DNA of 24,644 nt. It comes from Balneolales bacterium (GTDB lineage Bacteria; Bacteroidota; Rhodothermia; Balneolales; Natronogracilivirgulaceae). The DNA is taken from NCBI GenBank assembly GCA_007116685.1, contig SKIC01000297.1, positions 1 to 24,644 of the forward strand. Direction: 5' to 3'. Each line of letters begins with the position of its first letter. The first letter of the stretch is position 1. Shown piece by piece: positions 16,422 to 24,644 of the stretch. The notes below the pieces were generated by a model. That model saw only the letters and a list, made by a program, of their open reading frames with translations. It searched no databases and was not told the DNA's origin. A program made the position numbers and the translations under genes.

Positions 16422-17453
16422 TCAGGAATCAAATAAGGAAATCTCTCCCGTAGAACCGGGCTTTAAACCAAGATAATCGTAAGCTCTTGCCGTAACCACT
16501 CTGCCTTTAGGAGTTCTTTGCATAAAACCTTCCTGAATCAAAAACGGCTCGTATACTTCTTCGATAGTTCCCTTATCCTCGCCAACGGCAACCGCTAATG
16601 TGCTCAACCCAACGGGTCCGCCGCCATAATTTTGGATAATCGCTGTTAGCATTCTTATATCCATATCATCTAAACCCCTGCTATCGACATCAAGAGCATT
16701 TAATGCTTTGTCTGCAATTTTTTCGTCAATTTCTTTCAAATTATCTACTTGTGCAAAATCACGAGTACGCTTCAACAACCTGTTTACAATACGGGGTGTT
16801 CCTCTACTTCGTCGGGCAATTTCATAGGCACCCTTATCCGTAATTGGCATTCCTAGTATGGAGCCCGAGCGAAGTGCGATATGTTGCAGAAGCTCCGTAT
16901 CGTAATAATCGAGACGTAAATCTATTCCAAAACGAGCTCGCAATGGAGCTGTCAGTAGACCCTTTCTGGTTGTTGCTCCAATCAGCGTAAACTTTTTTAA
17001 ATCTATCTGTACACTTCGCGCATTTGGTCCGGAATCTATGATGATATCCAATTTATAATCTTCCATAGCTGAATAGAGATATTCCTCAACTACGGGATTT
17101 AAGCGATGAATTTCATCAATAAACAACACATCACCATCTTCAAGATTGGTTAACATTCCTGCTAATTCGCCCGGCTTTTCCAAAACAGGGCCCGTGGTTT
17201 CATTTATCTTAACACCCATTTCATTGGCGATTATATTCGACAAAGTTGTCTTTCCCAATCCCGGTGGTCCCGAAATAATAACATGGTCTAGAGCCTCACC
17301 TCTTTGTTTGGCTGCTTTTATAAAAACACTTAGATTTTCAATAATCTTTCTCTGCCCGATGAACTCACCCAAACGCTTCGGGCGGATAGACTTCTCGTAA
17401 GAATCTTCTTTGCTATGTGCATCAAGTAGTGGATTCTGTGCCAAAATAAGCAC
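16422..17453 (-). CDS. ruvB: Holliday junction branch migration helicase RuvB
   Basis: RuvB is the AAA+ motor that with RuvA drives branch migration of Holliday junctions. The core SIRPKRLGEFIGQ (about 22-34) is typical; Walker A GPPGLGKTT is at 62-70, Walker B VLFIDEIH at 109-116, sensor/arginine-finger region GATTRKGLLTAPLRARFG about 155-172, and the C-terminal winged helix ends YEPFLIQEGFMQRTPKGRVV. At 343 residues it has normal length. The first start is GTG at 17453, but AAGGAG covers it directly; a TTG at 17444-17442 lies 8 bases after that Shine-Dalgarno and may be the true start, giving a protein three residues shorter. ruvA and ruvC are not adjacent. It is divergent from ppk1 (about 100 bases). 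Confidence 0.97.
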   Translation of the reverse strand: MLILAQNPLLDAHSKEDSYEKSIRPKRLGEFIGQRKIIENLSVFIKAAKQRGEALDHVIISGPPGLGKTTLSNIIANEMGVKINETTGPVLEKPGELAGMLTNLEDGDVLFIDEIHRLNPVVEEYLYSAMEDYKLDIIIDSGPNARSVQIDLKKFTLIGATTRKGLLTAPLRARFGIDLRLDYYDTELLQHIALRSGSILGMPITDKGAYEIARRSRGTPRIVNRLLKRTRDFAQVDNLKEIDEKIADKALNALDVDSRGLDDMDIRMLTAIIQNYGGGPVGLSTLAVAVGEDKGTIEEVYEPFLIQEGFMQRTPKGRVVTARAYDYLGLKPGSTGEISLFDS

Positions 17454-17458
17454 TCCTT
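17448..17458 (-). promoter_or_regulatory. Shine-Dalgarno that may decide the ruvB start
   Basis: On the minus strand AAGGAG ends at 17453, overlapping the G of the GTG at 17453-17451. It is therefore too close to serve that GTG but is 8 bases from the in-frame TTG at 17444. It is one of the few good Shine-Dalgarno sequences in the window; most genes here have none. Confidence 0.4.
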
Positions 17459-17556
17459 AAATTTCAAAATGTTATAGGTTTTGGTTTTATTAAGATAATA
17501 CTGAAGGTTTATCTTATCACATCATATTTTTTACATATCTAAATTATTACTGATTC

Positions 17557-19824
17557 ATGTCTCAAGATTCATCAAACCCCAAAAAAACTCCAACTCCCTC
17601 CAATGCTGATCATCTTTCTTTATCACCAGATGATATGAAAATAGACCCACCCGCAATGGAAGATTCTGACTTCAGCAATTTGTTATCAAATATGAAACGT
17701 AACGAAGTGCAAGGTAGCAGCAAGAAAAACAATTTGAATTTATTTGGTGCAGATTACTTCACTAATTACGAAATAAGTTGGCTACAATTTAACTGGCGTG
17801 TTCTTGCTGAAGCTATGGATGAACGTGTTCCCCTTCTTGAGCGAGTCAAATTTATTGGTATTGTTTGTTCAAATCTTGATGAGTTTTTCCAAAAAAGAGT
17901 TGGCGGTTTAAAAAGACAGCTTCATGTGGGCGTGCAAAAATTATCGGTTGATGGTCGTACTCCCATACAACAACTAAAAGAAATCCGAACAGATGTTAAA
18001 AAAATGATTGAGGCTTACCGCGGTTGTTTTTTTAATGACTTGTTACCGGCTTTAGAGAATAAAGGCATTCTAATTCGCAAATACAGTGAGCTCAATGATT
18101 ATGAGAAAAAGCAAATTGACGAATATTACGATACACAGCTCTATCCCATTCTGACTCCTTTAGTAGTAGATCAGGCTCACCCGTTTCCGTTTATCTCGAA
18201 TCAAAGCCGTTCTTTTGCCATTGAACTTATAGACCCTACTACATCTGATCACTTATTCGCACGGGTAAAAATCCCCAGTAACCGCCCTCGTTGGATTACA
18301 GCCTCTTCTAATGAACAGCAAATAACTTTAGTAGAAATTGATGATGTGATTCTCAGCAAAATTGATCGCCTTTTCCCGGGAGCTGAAATTTTATCGGCGA
18401 ATATTTTTCGGGTTACACGAAGTGCCGATATAGAACGCAATGAAGAGGAAGCCGATGACTTGCTCGATCTTATCGAAGAAGAGCTCAGAGAACGAAGATT
18501 TGCAGAAGTAGTTCGACTGGAAATCAGCAGTTCTACACCACGCCATATCAGGTTGCTTTTGATGGAAAAAATGAATGTAGAACAAGCAGATGTGTACAGT
18601 ATGACCGGCTCGATTGGTCTTGCTGATGCCATGCAATTAGCACGCGTAGATGGTTTTAATGAAATAAAAGTACCTGAGTGGGTTCCGGTTAAGCATCCGG
18701 CACTTCGCCACGAGATTGACGAAGAAGCACCTTCCATCTTTAACGTGATTAAGAAAGGTGACTTTATGGTACACCATCCGTATCACAGTTTTGCTTCCTC
18801 AGTACAGCATTTTGTGGAAGAAGCGGCAAAAGATCCGAAAGTTTTGGCCATAAAGCAGACACTTTACAGAACTTCAAAAGACTCACCCCTAATGCACGCA
18901 CTAATGAGTGCAGCGGAAGATGGAAAACAAGTTGCTGTTCTGGTTGAACTAAAAGCTCGTTTCGACGAGGAAAGAAATATCGAATGGGCTCAAAAACTTG
19001 AAAAATCGGGAGTTCACGTTTCTTATGGTTTACCAGGCTTAAAAATCCATACAAAATTAACCATAGTTGTTAGAGAAGAAGAGCAACAGCTACGTAGATA
19101 TCTGCATATTGGCACGGGTAATTATCATCCGGACACAGCGCAACTTTACGAAGATATCGGACTATTTACCTGTGATGCTGATTTGGGACATGATGTAACA
19201 GCTTTGTTTAATTTACTCACGGGATTCTCCCCCGACCAAACCTATAAAAAGTTGATGGTTGCCCCACACTTCATGCGCTCGCGCATGACTGAATTGATAG
19301 ATTTTGAAATTGCCGAAGCAGAAGCGGGGCGTCCGGGAAGAATTATTGCCAAAATGAACAGCCTGGAAGATCCTAAAATCATTGAACGGCTATATAAAGC
19401 ATCTCAAGCAGGCGTAAAAATTGATTTGATTGTCCGTGGCGTCTGTCGCCTAAAGGTTGGCGAAAAAGGCTACAGCGAAAATATTCAAGTACATTCAGTT
19501 ATTGGCCGTTTTTTAGAACACAGCAGAATATTTTACTTCCAACATGCCGGACAAGACTTGTATTACATTGGTTCCGCTGATTGGATGCACAGAAACCTGG
19601 ATGCGCGTGTAGAAGCGATTACTCCAATCGACAATGTAAAGCTGAAACAGTATCTCCAATTTATTCTGAATGTATATTTGAGAGACAACCGCCAAAGATG
19701 GGTTTTGCAGCCTAATAACGCTTATGAGCGCATAAAGAGAGACGCAAATGAAAACATGATTGCGTCTCACTCCATATTCATGAAACACACCCTGGGATTA
19801 GACGACCCCGTCCCCCGCTCTTGA
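17557..19824 (+). CDS. ppk1: Polyphosphate kinase 1
   Basis: PPK1 reversibly transfers the gamma-phosphate of ATP to inorganic polyphosphate, a store used in stress and stationary phase. The family core starts near residue 67 (YFTNYEISWLQFNWRVL). The autophosphorylated His is predicted as H498 in GLKIHTKL and the second catalytic His as H655 in FLEHSRIFYF; their spacing of 157 equals that of H435 and H592 in the E. coli enzyme. HIGTGNYHPDTAQLYEDIGL and SADWMHRNLDARVE are also conserved. At 755 residues it exceeds E. coli PPK (688), mainly through a Ser/Pro/Asp-rich, probably disordered N-terminal extension of about 64 residues. No ppx exopolyphosphatase is adjacent. It converges on the anti-sigma gene with only 3 bases between stops. 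Confidence 0.96.
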   Translation: MSQDSSNPKKTPTPSNADHLSLSPDDMKIDPPAMEDSDFSNLLSNMKRNEVQGSSKKNNLNLFGADYFTNYEISWLQFNWRVLAEAMDERVPLLERVKFIGIVCSNLDEFFQKRVGGLKRQLHVGVQKLSVDGRTPIQQLKEIRTDVKKMIEAYRGCFFNDLLPALENKGILIRKYSELNDYEKKQIDEYYDTQLYPILTPLVVDQAHPFPFISNQSRSFAIELIDPTTSDHLFARVKIPSNRPRWITASSNEQQITLVEIDDVILSKIDRLFPGAEILSANIFRVTRSADIERNEEEADDLLDLIEEELRERRFAEVVRLEISSSTPRHIRLLLMEKMNVEQADVYSMTGSIGLADAMQLARVDGFNEIKVPEWVPVKHPALRHEIDEEAPSIFNVIKKGDFMVHHPYHSFASSVQHFVEEAAKDPKVLAIKQTLYRTSKDSPLMHALMSAAEDGKQVAVLVELKARFDEERNIEWAQKLEKSGVHVSYGLPGLKIHTKLTIVVREEEQQLRRYLHIGTGNYHPDTAQLYEDIGLFTCDADLGHDVTALFNLLTGFSPDQTYKKLMVAPHFMRSRMTELIDFEIAEAEAGRPGRIIAKMNSLEDPKIIERLYKASQAGVKIDLIVRGVCRLKVGEKGYSENIQVHSVIGRFLEHSRIFYFQHAGQDLYYIGSADWMHRNLDARVEAITPIDNVKLKQYLQFILNVYLRDNRQRWVLQPNNAYERIKRDANENMIASHSIFMKHTLGLDDPVPRS

Positions 19825-19827
19825 TTT

Positions 19828-20628
19828 TTACTCCATCTCCCAATTACCAAGAGAAATATTCAACTGTCTAAGTTTTTGGTAAGCAGCATCTCTGAAATTT
19901 CCATTCATATTGAATACCACCATGACTTCCTGACGAGCTAATTCTAACTCTCCTCGGTTGGTATAGGTATTTGCTAGAAACCAATGTGTTTTTTCAAGCA
20001 CCAAATAGTCGTCGTGAGGAATATCCAGACCCGTTAAAAAGTAGGATTCGGCCTCATCGTAGTCTCTTCTATTATAGGCTAAAATACCCAAATTTAATTT
20101 AGCCTTAGCTGATTCCAGGCTTTGTGGAAATCTATCAGATACCCTCTCATACAGATCCATAGCCAGATCGTCGTTATTTCTTACAGCGGCATCATAAGCA
20201 AAAAACAGAAGCGAATCGGCGCCTGTTAATTGTGCTGCCTCAGAGCGGGTTACATCAACTGTTTCCATATCCAACAGCGAAATATCATCAATAGCAGAAA
20301 CCATCATTGGGTGGTGGTCTGTTTGCAGCAAGTTTAATCCAATAGTAATCAGGATAACAGCTGCTAAGGCAAGTACCCATTTTTTGTTGCGCTCATAGAA
20401 ATTCAAAGTGTGAATAGTTGCTGATTCCTCATCATTTGAATCGGATTTGGATATCTCTCCACGTTTCTCTTTGAATAGATTTTGTAACTGAGCATTAATT
20501 TTGAGGTGCTCAAATAGATCAGGATTTTCTAAAAATTCTGCCCACAAAGCATCTGCTTCATCTGAAGTCAGTTTACCATCAAGATAATCCTGAATTCTTT
20601 GCTCTATGTGTTGTTTGGAATTACTCAT
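19828..20628 (-). CDS. Anti-sigma factor-like membrane protein with TPR domain
   Basis: This 266-residue protein is predicted to span the inner membrane once (about residues 84-101). The N-terminal cytoplasmic part (about 1-60, with IEQRIQDYLDGKLTSDEADA) resembles the start of anti-sigma factors that bind ECF sigma factors; I see no HxxxCxxC zinc motif. The outer part, from about 140, contains tetratricopeptide-like helical pairs (LAMDLYERVSDRFPQSLESAKAKLNLG, then the YDEAESYFLTGL and ELARQEVMVVF helices) that may sense or bind an envelope ligand. It lies 81 bases downstream of the sigma-factor gene in the same orientation, which is the main support for the role. Alternatives: a TPR scaffold without sigma function. 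Confidence 0.7.
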   Translation of the reverse strand: MSNSKQHIEQRIQDYLDGKLTSDEADALWAEFLENPDLFEHLKINAQLQNLFKEKRGEISKSDSNDEESATIHTLNFYERNKKWVLALAAVILITIGLNLLQTDHHPMMVSAIDDISLLDMETVDVTRSEAAQLTGADSLLFFAYDAAVRNNDDLAMDLYERVSDRFPQSLESAKAKLNLGILAYNRRDYDEAESYFLTGLDIPHDDYLVLEKTHWFLANTYTNRGELELARQEVMVVFNMNGNFRDAAYQKLRQLNISLGNWEME

Positions 20629-20709
20629 TTCTTCGTTCGATAATGACTCTTTTGTGACTTATGTCTAAACAGTAGATACATGTGAGCGCAGCTCCTTACA
20701 AAAATTCAT

Positions 20710-21252
20710 TTAAATTTTTGTAAAGACACACTCGCGTAAGAGTTTAATTACTCTGTGTTTCTTAACCCAGACGTTCTGAACACTCATATCAAAATGGCTG
20801 GCAACGGTTTCTGCATCAATACCCGGAAACTGAAACCAGTGAGATATAAATGTGCGAAAATCCTCTTTAAGCGATTGTAAACACTGTTTCAAAACTTCTT
20901 GCTGCTCTTTATTTACCAAGGAATCAAAGGCGGAATTACGGTCTTCCGGAGAAGCATCCAATGTATCCTGATATTCGAATTTGTCCTCCTTTTGCAAAAT
21001 CCTCAGGTAGTGATTTTTTGCTGAAGTCATTAAATAAGGGATTACCTTCTTGCCTTCCGTAACTTTCCCGTCCTTAATACTGTCCATGACGTTCATTATT
21101 GAAGTTTGCGCCGCATCTTCGGCATCGTGTAATTCTGCTCCCATCCGAACCTGAACAAAATGCACTAGTACCCCAAAAACTTTAGGATAAAATTCATTTA
21201 TTTTTTCCTCATCGGCATCCTGAACGGCTGTTAAAAATTCTGCGTATTTCAT
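20710..21252 (-). CDS. ECF-type RNA polymerase sigma factor
   Basis: This 180-residue protein has the size and two-domain plan of extracytoplasmic-function sigma factors. The region 2-like part (about 15-85) includes HDAEDAAQTSIMNVMDSI, the usual core-binding/-10 recognition helix pattern, and YLMTSAKNHYLRIL. The region 4-like part (about 115-175) has CLQSLKEDFRTFISHWFQF, then a helix-turn-helix, DAETVASHFDMSVQNVWVKKHRVIKLL. It is followed by the membrane TPR protein, the usual order for a sigma/anti-sigma pair, and is divergent from proline dehydrogenase with 182 bases between. Its start is the ATG at 21252; no Shine-Dalgarno is visible. The regulon is unknown, but self-regulation is common in such pairs. 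Confidence 0.85.
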   Translation of the reverse strand: MKYAEFLTAVQDADEEKINEFYPKVFGVLVHFVQVRMGAELHDAEDAAQTSIMNVMDSIKDGKVTEGKKVIPYLMTSAKNHYLRILQKEDKFEYQDTLDASPEDRNSAFDSLVNKEQQEVLKQCLQSLKEDFRTFISHWFQFPGIDAETVASHFDMSVQNVWVKKHRVIKLLRECVFTKI

Positions 21253-21360
21253 GGGTTATGTTAATACTGGATAGCAACTCTACGACCAGTCTTGAGATAC
21301 GTTGTTTTGTAAAAAAATTCAACCTTAATTAACATTAATGATAAGCATCACAGACTCACT

Positions 21361-21368
21361 TATATTTG
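21361..21368 (+). promoter_or_regulatory. -7 promoter element of the proline dehydrogenase operon
   Basis: TATATTTG matches TAnnTTTG exactly. Transcription would start near 21376, giving a leader of about 60 bases before the ATG at 21435. A -33 TTTG at the right distance is not evident. Confidence 0.4.
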
Positions 21369-21434
21369 GTAAATATTCTTTATCATATTTTAGTACTCCC
21401 AATTACACATCGCGCTTAAATTGTATATCCGCTT

Positions 21435-22286
21435 ATGAAACTTCCATTTATTTTTGCCAAACGATTCGTAGCCGGAGAAGACTTTGGTCAGGCTGTACCT
21501 AAAGTTTCTGCTCTTAACGAAAAAGGCATTAAAGTTACTCTCGATTTACTTGGCGAAAACGTTACCGACAGGAAAACGGCAGACCATACCGTGGATGAAT
21601 ACATAGAATTGCTGCACAGAATCAAAGACGCCGGGCTTGATTCCAGCATCTCCATCAAACTAACCATGATGGGTCTGGATATCGACACCAATTATTGCCG
21701 GGATAATCTCTTTCGTTTATTGGATGTAGCCAAAGAACAAGATCAATTCATTCGGATTGATATGGAGGGCACAGATTATACCGATGTTACTATTTCATTA
21801 TTCAAGGATGCTTTCAAAGCGTATGGAAAACACGTAGGCACAGTAATCCAGGCTTATTTACACCGCACTAAGGCCGATATTCCAGATTTAGCAGAAATCG
21901 GTGCTGATATCAGATTATGCAAAGGCGCTTACAAAGAACCGGAAAGATTGGCACTTCAAAATATGCCGGCCATTCGAGAAGCATATAAAGAATATGCTGC
22001 AACTCTCATCAACAAAACACCATTTCCTCGAATTGCTACCCATGATGATGAGTTGATTAACTGGGTGAAAGATTTCGCTGAATCGAATAAGATTGGAAAG
22101 TCTCGTTTTGAGTTTCAAATGCTTTATGGTCTGCGCCAGGAAACCTGCGAAGCCATGGTTCAGGATAGCTATAATGTGAGAGTTTATGTTCCTTACGGCA
22201 CAATGTGGTTTCCATATTTTTCCCGCCGTCTCGCAGAACGTAAAGAAAACATCTGGTTTGTGTTGAGCACGATGTTCAAAAACTAA
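21435..22286 (+). CDS. putA: Proline dehydrogenase (monofunctional, FAD-dependent)
   Basis: ProDH oxidises proline to delta-1-pyrroline-5-carboxylate and passes electrons from FAD to the respiratory quinone pool. At 283 residues it is a short, single-domain enzyme, the beta/alpha barrel alone, without the P5C dehydrogenase or DNA-binding parts of PutA. Barrel strands are visible in SISIKLTMMGLDID (71-84), IRIDMEG (107-112), ADIRLCKGAYKEP (157-169), RIATHDD (199-205) and FEFQMLYGLR (225-234). The proline-carboxylate-binding pair is predicted as R264-R265 in YFSRRLAER. It is related to Bacteroidota and Gram-positive ProDH (PutA/PruA-type first enzyme). Its stop codon overlaps the next start by one base (TAATG). 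P5C dehydrogenase is not in the window. Confidence 0.93.
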   Translation: MKLPFIFAKRFVAGEDFGQAVPKVSALNEKGIKVTLDLLGENVTDRKTADHTVDEYIELLHRIKDAGLDSSISIKLTMMGLDIDTNYCRDNLFRLLDVAKEQDQFIRIDMEGTDYTDVTISLFKDAFKAYGKHVGTVIQAYLHRTKADIPDLAEIGADIRLCKGAYKEPERLALQNMPAIREAYKEYAATLINKTPFPRIATHDDELINWVKDFAESNKIGKSRFEFQMLYGLRQETCEAMVQDSYNVRVYVPYGTMWFPYFSRRLAERKENIWFVLSTMFKN

Positions 22287-24412
22287 TGCTACTATCAGAC
22301 CGGCTTAGAATACTGCTTCCTGCATCTTTCTTTGCAGGGTCTTTGATTTTATTTATACCGCTGGTTCGTGAATTCCACGTTGATTTCGCCATTCTTGGAG
22401 CCTTGATTGGAAGTATTTGGGGAATTATCGCTTCCAAAGAATTAGGGAGTAAAATTATTCCAACAGAAGAATTAGTGATTCCTTTAGTTGGCCTTACCGC
22501 CTTTGCCCTACCATCGGTTTTGCGTGTATTAATAACCGGCTGCTTTTCCTTTGATGGACTTACGTATTGGTTGCTTTATCCTTATCCCTCTCTCCTTTTC
22601 ACTTACTTCCTTACTCGTTTTCTTAGAACCATTAGTAATAACCCACGTCTTTGGGCTTTTTTACTTTGCTTTTTAATTGCCATTCCTGCTTTTCTGATTG
22701 AGTTTTTTCTTTTCCCACAACTCTATTTCCACAATCATATTTGGGGTGGATGGCCGGGCCCCATCTACGACCAGGAAGTTCTTATAACTGATTCCATTTT
22801 CTTCTTTCGATGGATTACGCTTACCTGGACGCTTTTATTTATCCTTGCCTCTTTTTCTCTACGGGGCGGATTCAGATTGTTTCTTCTCGCTTTGATTAGC
22901 CTGAGCTTGATTCTTTCCTACAGCCGCTTATCCGAAAATGCCATAATTAGTCCGGAGGCGCATATTCAAAATGTGTTGGGAAATGAGCTTTATGATGAAG
23001 AATTCAACTTCGTAATATTTTACCCTGAGAACACTTTTGATGAATTGGAACTCACGTATTACAGTAATTTAATACGGTTTCATCTCACAGAAGTCAGAGA
23101 TATTCTGGAAATTGAAGATGGTGCAACAATCTCAATTTATGTTTATCGAAACGCCTGGCAGAAAAAACAACTCACCGGAGCCAAATTCACGAATTTTGTG
23201 CCCGTTTGGTTAAGTAATCCACAGGTTCACATCAACAAACAAGATATAGAACGCGTTTTACGCCATGAATTGGTTCATGCCGTAGCTACCGAGTTTGGAA
23301 ACAGATTACTAAATGCCAGTTTCAGTATTGGCTTAGTTGAGGGGCTCGCTGTAGCAATAGCACCCAACTTTTCCAGAAGAGCAACTTCCGAACAAATGCT
23401 GGCCGCAACCAATACCCGACCCGACAAAAGAGAAATTAAGCGCATATTTTCGCTCACTGGATTTTACAGCGGTCGAGGTCCGATGAATTACGCCATCAGT
23501 GGAGCGTTTGTCTCCTTTTTGCTGGAAACTCAGAATTTGGATACGTTTAAAGAAGCCTATCGCAGATCTGATATTACGGTTTTTGAAAACCTGGAAGAGA
23601 TAATTCAACAATGGCATTTTCATCTCGACAATTTAGAATTTGATGAACAAGAAGCCGCCGACGGACAAAGAGTTTTCGCCATCCCTTCTTTGTTTGAACT
23701 GGATTGTCCACGGAAAGTTACTCAAGAAGGCAGGTTACGAAACGCCCTTGAAAAAGCCGTCATCCAAAGAGATACAACCAGAATTTTCGAATTGGCAGAT
23801 GAACTCATGCACGAAAGCGGCTATAGCGAACAGGTCGTTTTCCAAAATCACCGTTTAAGTTTACGCTTTCGCCGTAGTCCAAGAGATATTGATATCAATC
23901 CGATGGAAATGCCCCGAACTACGGCCGTATTACTGGGCGCTGCTGATATTGCCCGCTTACGTGGGGAACCAGCCCTTGCTCAGCAAAATCTCATTGCGGC
24001 ACTGCAATTATCGGAAATGAGCAGTGAAAATCCCTCTTTTCAACTTCGATTTAACGAAGAAACCTGGGACCTGCTACTTTTCGCAGCATATTATCCGGAA
24101 ATTTATCCTTTCCTGATTAATAATGGGAGTCATCCTGTCTTGGAAAGAACGGCCATTCGAAATCTGATTCAACAAGAAAAAATCGACACACTTATTCTTT
24201 GGATGGCTAACCCGGCCTTAATTCAACATTTGAGTGAGCAACCCAGACTATTAGCTGATACAAAACGCTTGTTCATCAAGCACAATGTTTACGGTTTGTA
24301 CTTCTCCATTTTTGAAGAGATTGACCTAAGTGATTTCCCCGCAATAATGCAGAAAGAAATGGATGAAATACGCCGGTTTTATCGCTTCATCAACGGTGAT
24401 GATATATTTTAA
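22286..24412 (+). CDS. Seven-TM protein with HExxH (gluzincin-like, peptidase-MA-type) domain, unknown
   Basis: I do not recognise this 708-residue protein as a whole. Residues 1-213 contain seven likely TM helices (about 9-27, 32-50, 63-83, 97-113, 122-143, 170-190, 196-212). An outer domain follows, with NFVIFYPENTFDELELTYYS (241-260) and ISIYVYRNAWQKKQLTGA, leading to HELVH at 327-331 and a downstream LVEGLAVA with E352, the third ligand of a gluzincin zinc site, 20 residues after the second His. This arrangement resembles the peptidase-MA family. The last 270 residues are alpha-helical and partly TPR-like (ALAQQNLIAALQLSEM). Its ATG overlaps the ProDH stop (TAATG), so translation is coupled. 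Substrate and proteolytic activity are unproven. Confidence 0.8.
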   Translation: MLLSDRLRILLPASFFAGSLILFIPLVREFHVDFAILGALIGSIWGIIASKELGSKIIPTEELVIPLVGLTAFALPSVLRVLITGCFSFDGLTYWLLYPYPSLLFTYFLTRFLRTISNNPRLWAFLLCFLIAIPAFLIEFFLFPQLYFHNHIWGGWPGPIYDQEVLITDSIFFFRWITLTWTLLFILASFSLRGGFRLFLLALISLSLILSYSRLSENAIISPEAHIQNVLGNELYDEEFNFVIFYPENTFDELELTYYSNLIRFHLTEVRDILEIEDGATISIYVYRNAWQKKQLTGAKFTNFVPVWLSNPQVHINKQDIERVLRHELVHAVATEFGNRLLNASFSIGLVEGLAVAIAPNFSRRATSEQMLAATNTRPDKREIKRIFSLTGFYSGRGPMNYAISGAFVSFLLETQNLDTFKEAYRRSDITVFENLEEIIQQWHFHLDNLEFDEQEAADGQRVFAIPSLFELDCPRKVTQEGRLRNALEKAVIQRDTTRIFELADELMHESGYSEQVVFQNHRLSLRFRRSPRDIDINPMEMPRTTAVLLGAADIARLRGEPALAQQNLIAALQLSEMSSENPSFQLRFNEETWDLLLFAAYYPEIYPFLINNGSHPVLERTAIRNLIQQEKIDTLILWMANPALIQHLSEQPRLLADTKRLFIKHNVYGLYFSIFEEIDLSDFPAIMQKEMDEIRRFYRFINGDDIF

Positions 24413-24644
24413 GTTTCGCCTAAATGCCTTTTCAAATACACAGGTTTCGCCACGGCACACAGGTGACGCCAAGGGCGTACAAATTCACATCCGGAACATT
24501 CTTGTTTTGGATGATTGAGCAACAGATTATGTTTTGTTTCTTAAGCAAATTTCTTACAGACATCAATTTCTCTGAAAAAAGGGCTTTTTCGTTTCTTAAA
24601 TTCGTCCATTTGCATTATAATCATTGATTAATGTACAACTGATA
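24413..24644. other. Terminal intergenic stretch, nothing supported
   Basis: After the protease stop I see no gene I can support. A 67-codon open frame at 24424-24627 has no start context and no recognisable composition. ACGCC-AAG-GGCGT near 24471-24483 and GAAAAA/TTTTTC (24574-24590) are weak hairpins without a good terminator layout. A further gene may begin beyond the window. Confidence 0.5.

Noticed and set aside
18249..18737. 162-codon open frame antisense to ppk1
   Set aside because: Ser-rich shadow of a conserved enzyme; no start context.
24574..24590. Hairpin as terminator of the seven-TM protease gene
   Set aside because: The stem is only A/T pairs, lies over 160 bases from the stop and lacks a clean T tract.
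24424..24627. 67-codon open frame on the plus strand at the window end
   Set aside because: No Shine-Dalgarno or promoter, no domain or signal, and a composition unlike neighbouring genes; chance open frame is likely.
1..24644. tRNA, rRNA, CRISPR arrays, insertion sequences, prophage or defence genes
   Set aside because: None seen: no regular repeat-spacer pattern, transposase-like protein, integrase or cloverleaf was recognised.

Overview
The window looks like chromosomal DNA from an AT-rich member of the Bacteroidota/Balneolota (FCB) group; a marine Balneola/Gracilimonas-like bacterium is my best guess. The placement is inference. It rests on promoter elements of the Bacteroidota type (TAnnTTTG at about -7) seen upstream of several genes, the almost complete absence of Shine-Dalgarno sequences, a secreted protein whose mature N-terminus resembles Bacteroidota surface proteins, many exported lipoproteins, and the families present. 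There is no rRNA, tRNA, CRISPR array, insertion sequence or phage gene. The DNA is mostly densely packed housekeeping and envelope genes.

Layout. (1) 1-183: the 5' end of a secreted protein gene on the minus strand, with an 11-base C tract just before or inside its start region. (2) 184-563: an intergenic region with a candidate promoter and inverted repeats upstream of a tripartite-efflux operon. (3) 564-8167: a lipoprotein membrane-fusion protein and two RND permeases, tightly coupled, with no outer-membrane channel gene. (4) 8369-10531, minus: an M3 (Dcp-like) lipoprotein peptidase. (5) 10694-13147: scpA, then an M28 lipoprotein peptidase. (6) 13308-14513: sucC, without sucD. (7) 14660-15793, minus: metK. 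(8) 15911-16417: an unrecognised two-TM zinc-ribbon protein, convergent with ruvB (16422-17453, minus). (9) 17557-19824: polyphosphate kinase ppk1, convergent with an ECF sigma/anti-sigma pair (21252-19828, minus). (10) 21435-24412: proline dehydrogenase overlapping by one base a gene for a seven-TM protein with an HExxH metalloprotease domain. (11) 24413-24644: no supported gene.

How the genes fit together. The efflux operon should make one inner-membrane pump (possibly a heterotrimer of the two permeases) with a lipid-anchored adaptor; the outer-membrane partner must be encoded elsewhere. The M3 and M28 peptidases are both lipoproteins and could together degrade peptides in the envelope. 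The sigma/anti-sigma pair is divergent from the proline dehydrogenase/membrane-protease pair, so the latter is a natural first place to look for its targets, but nothing in the sequence proves this. The least conventional items are the poly-C tract (possible phase variation) and the seven-TM gluzincin-like protein.
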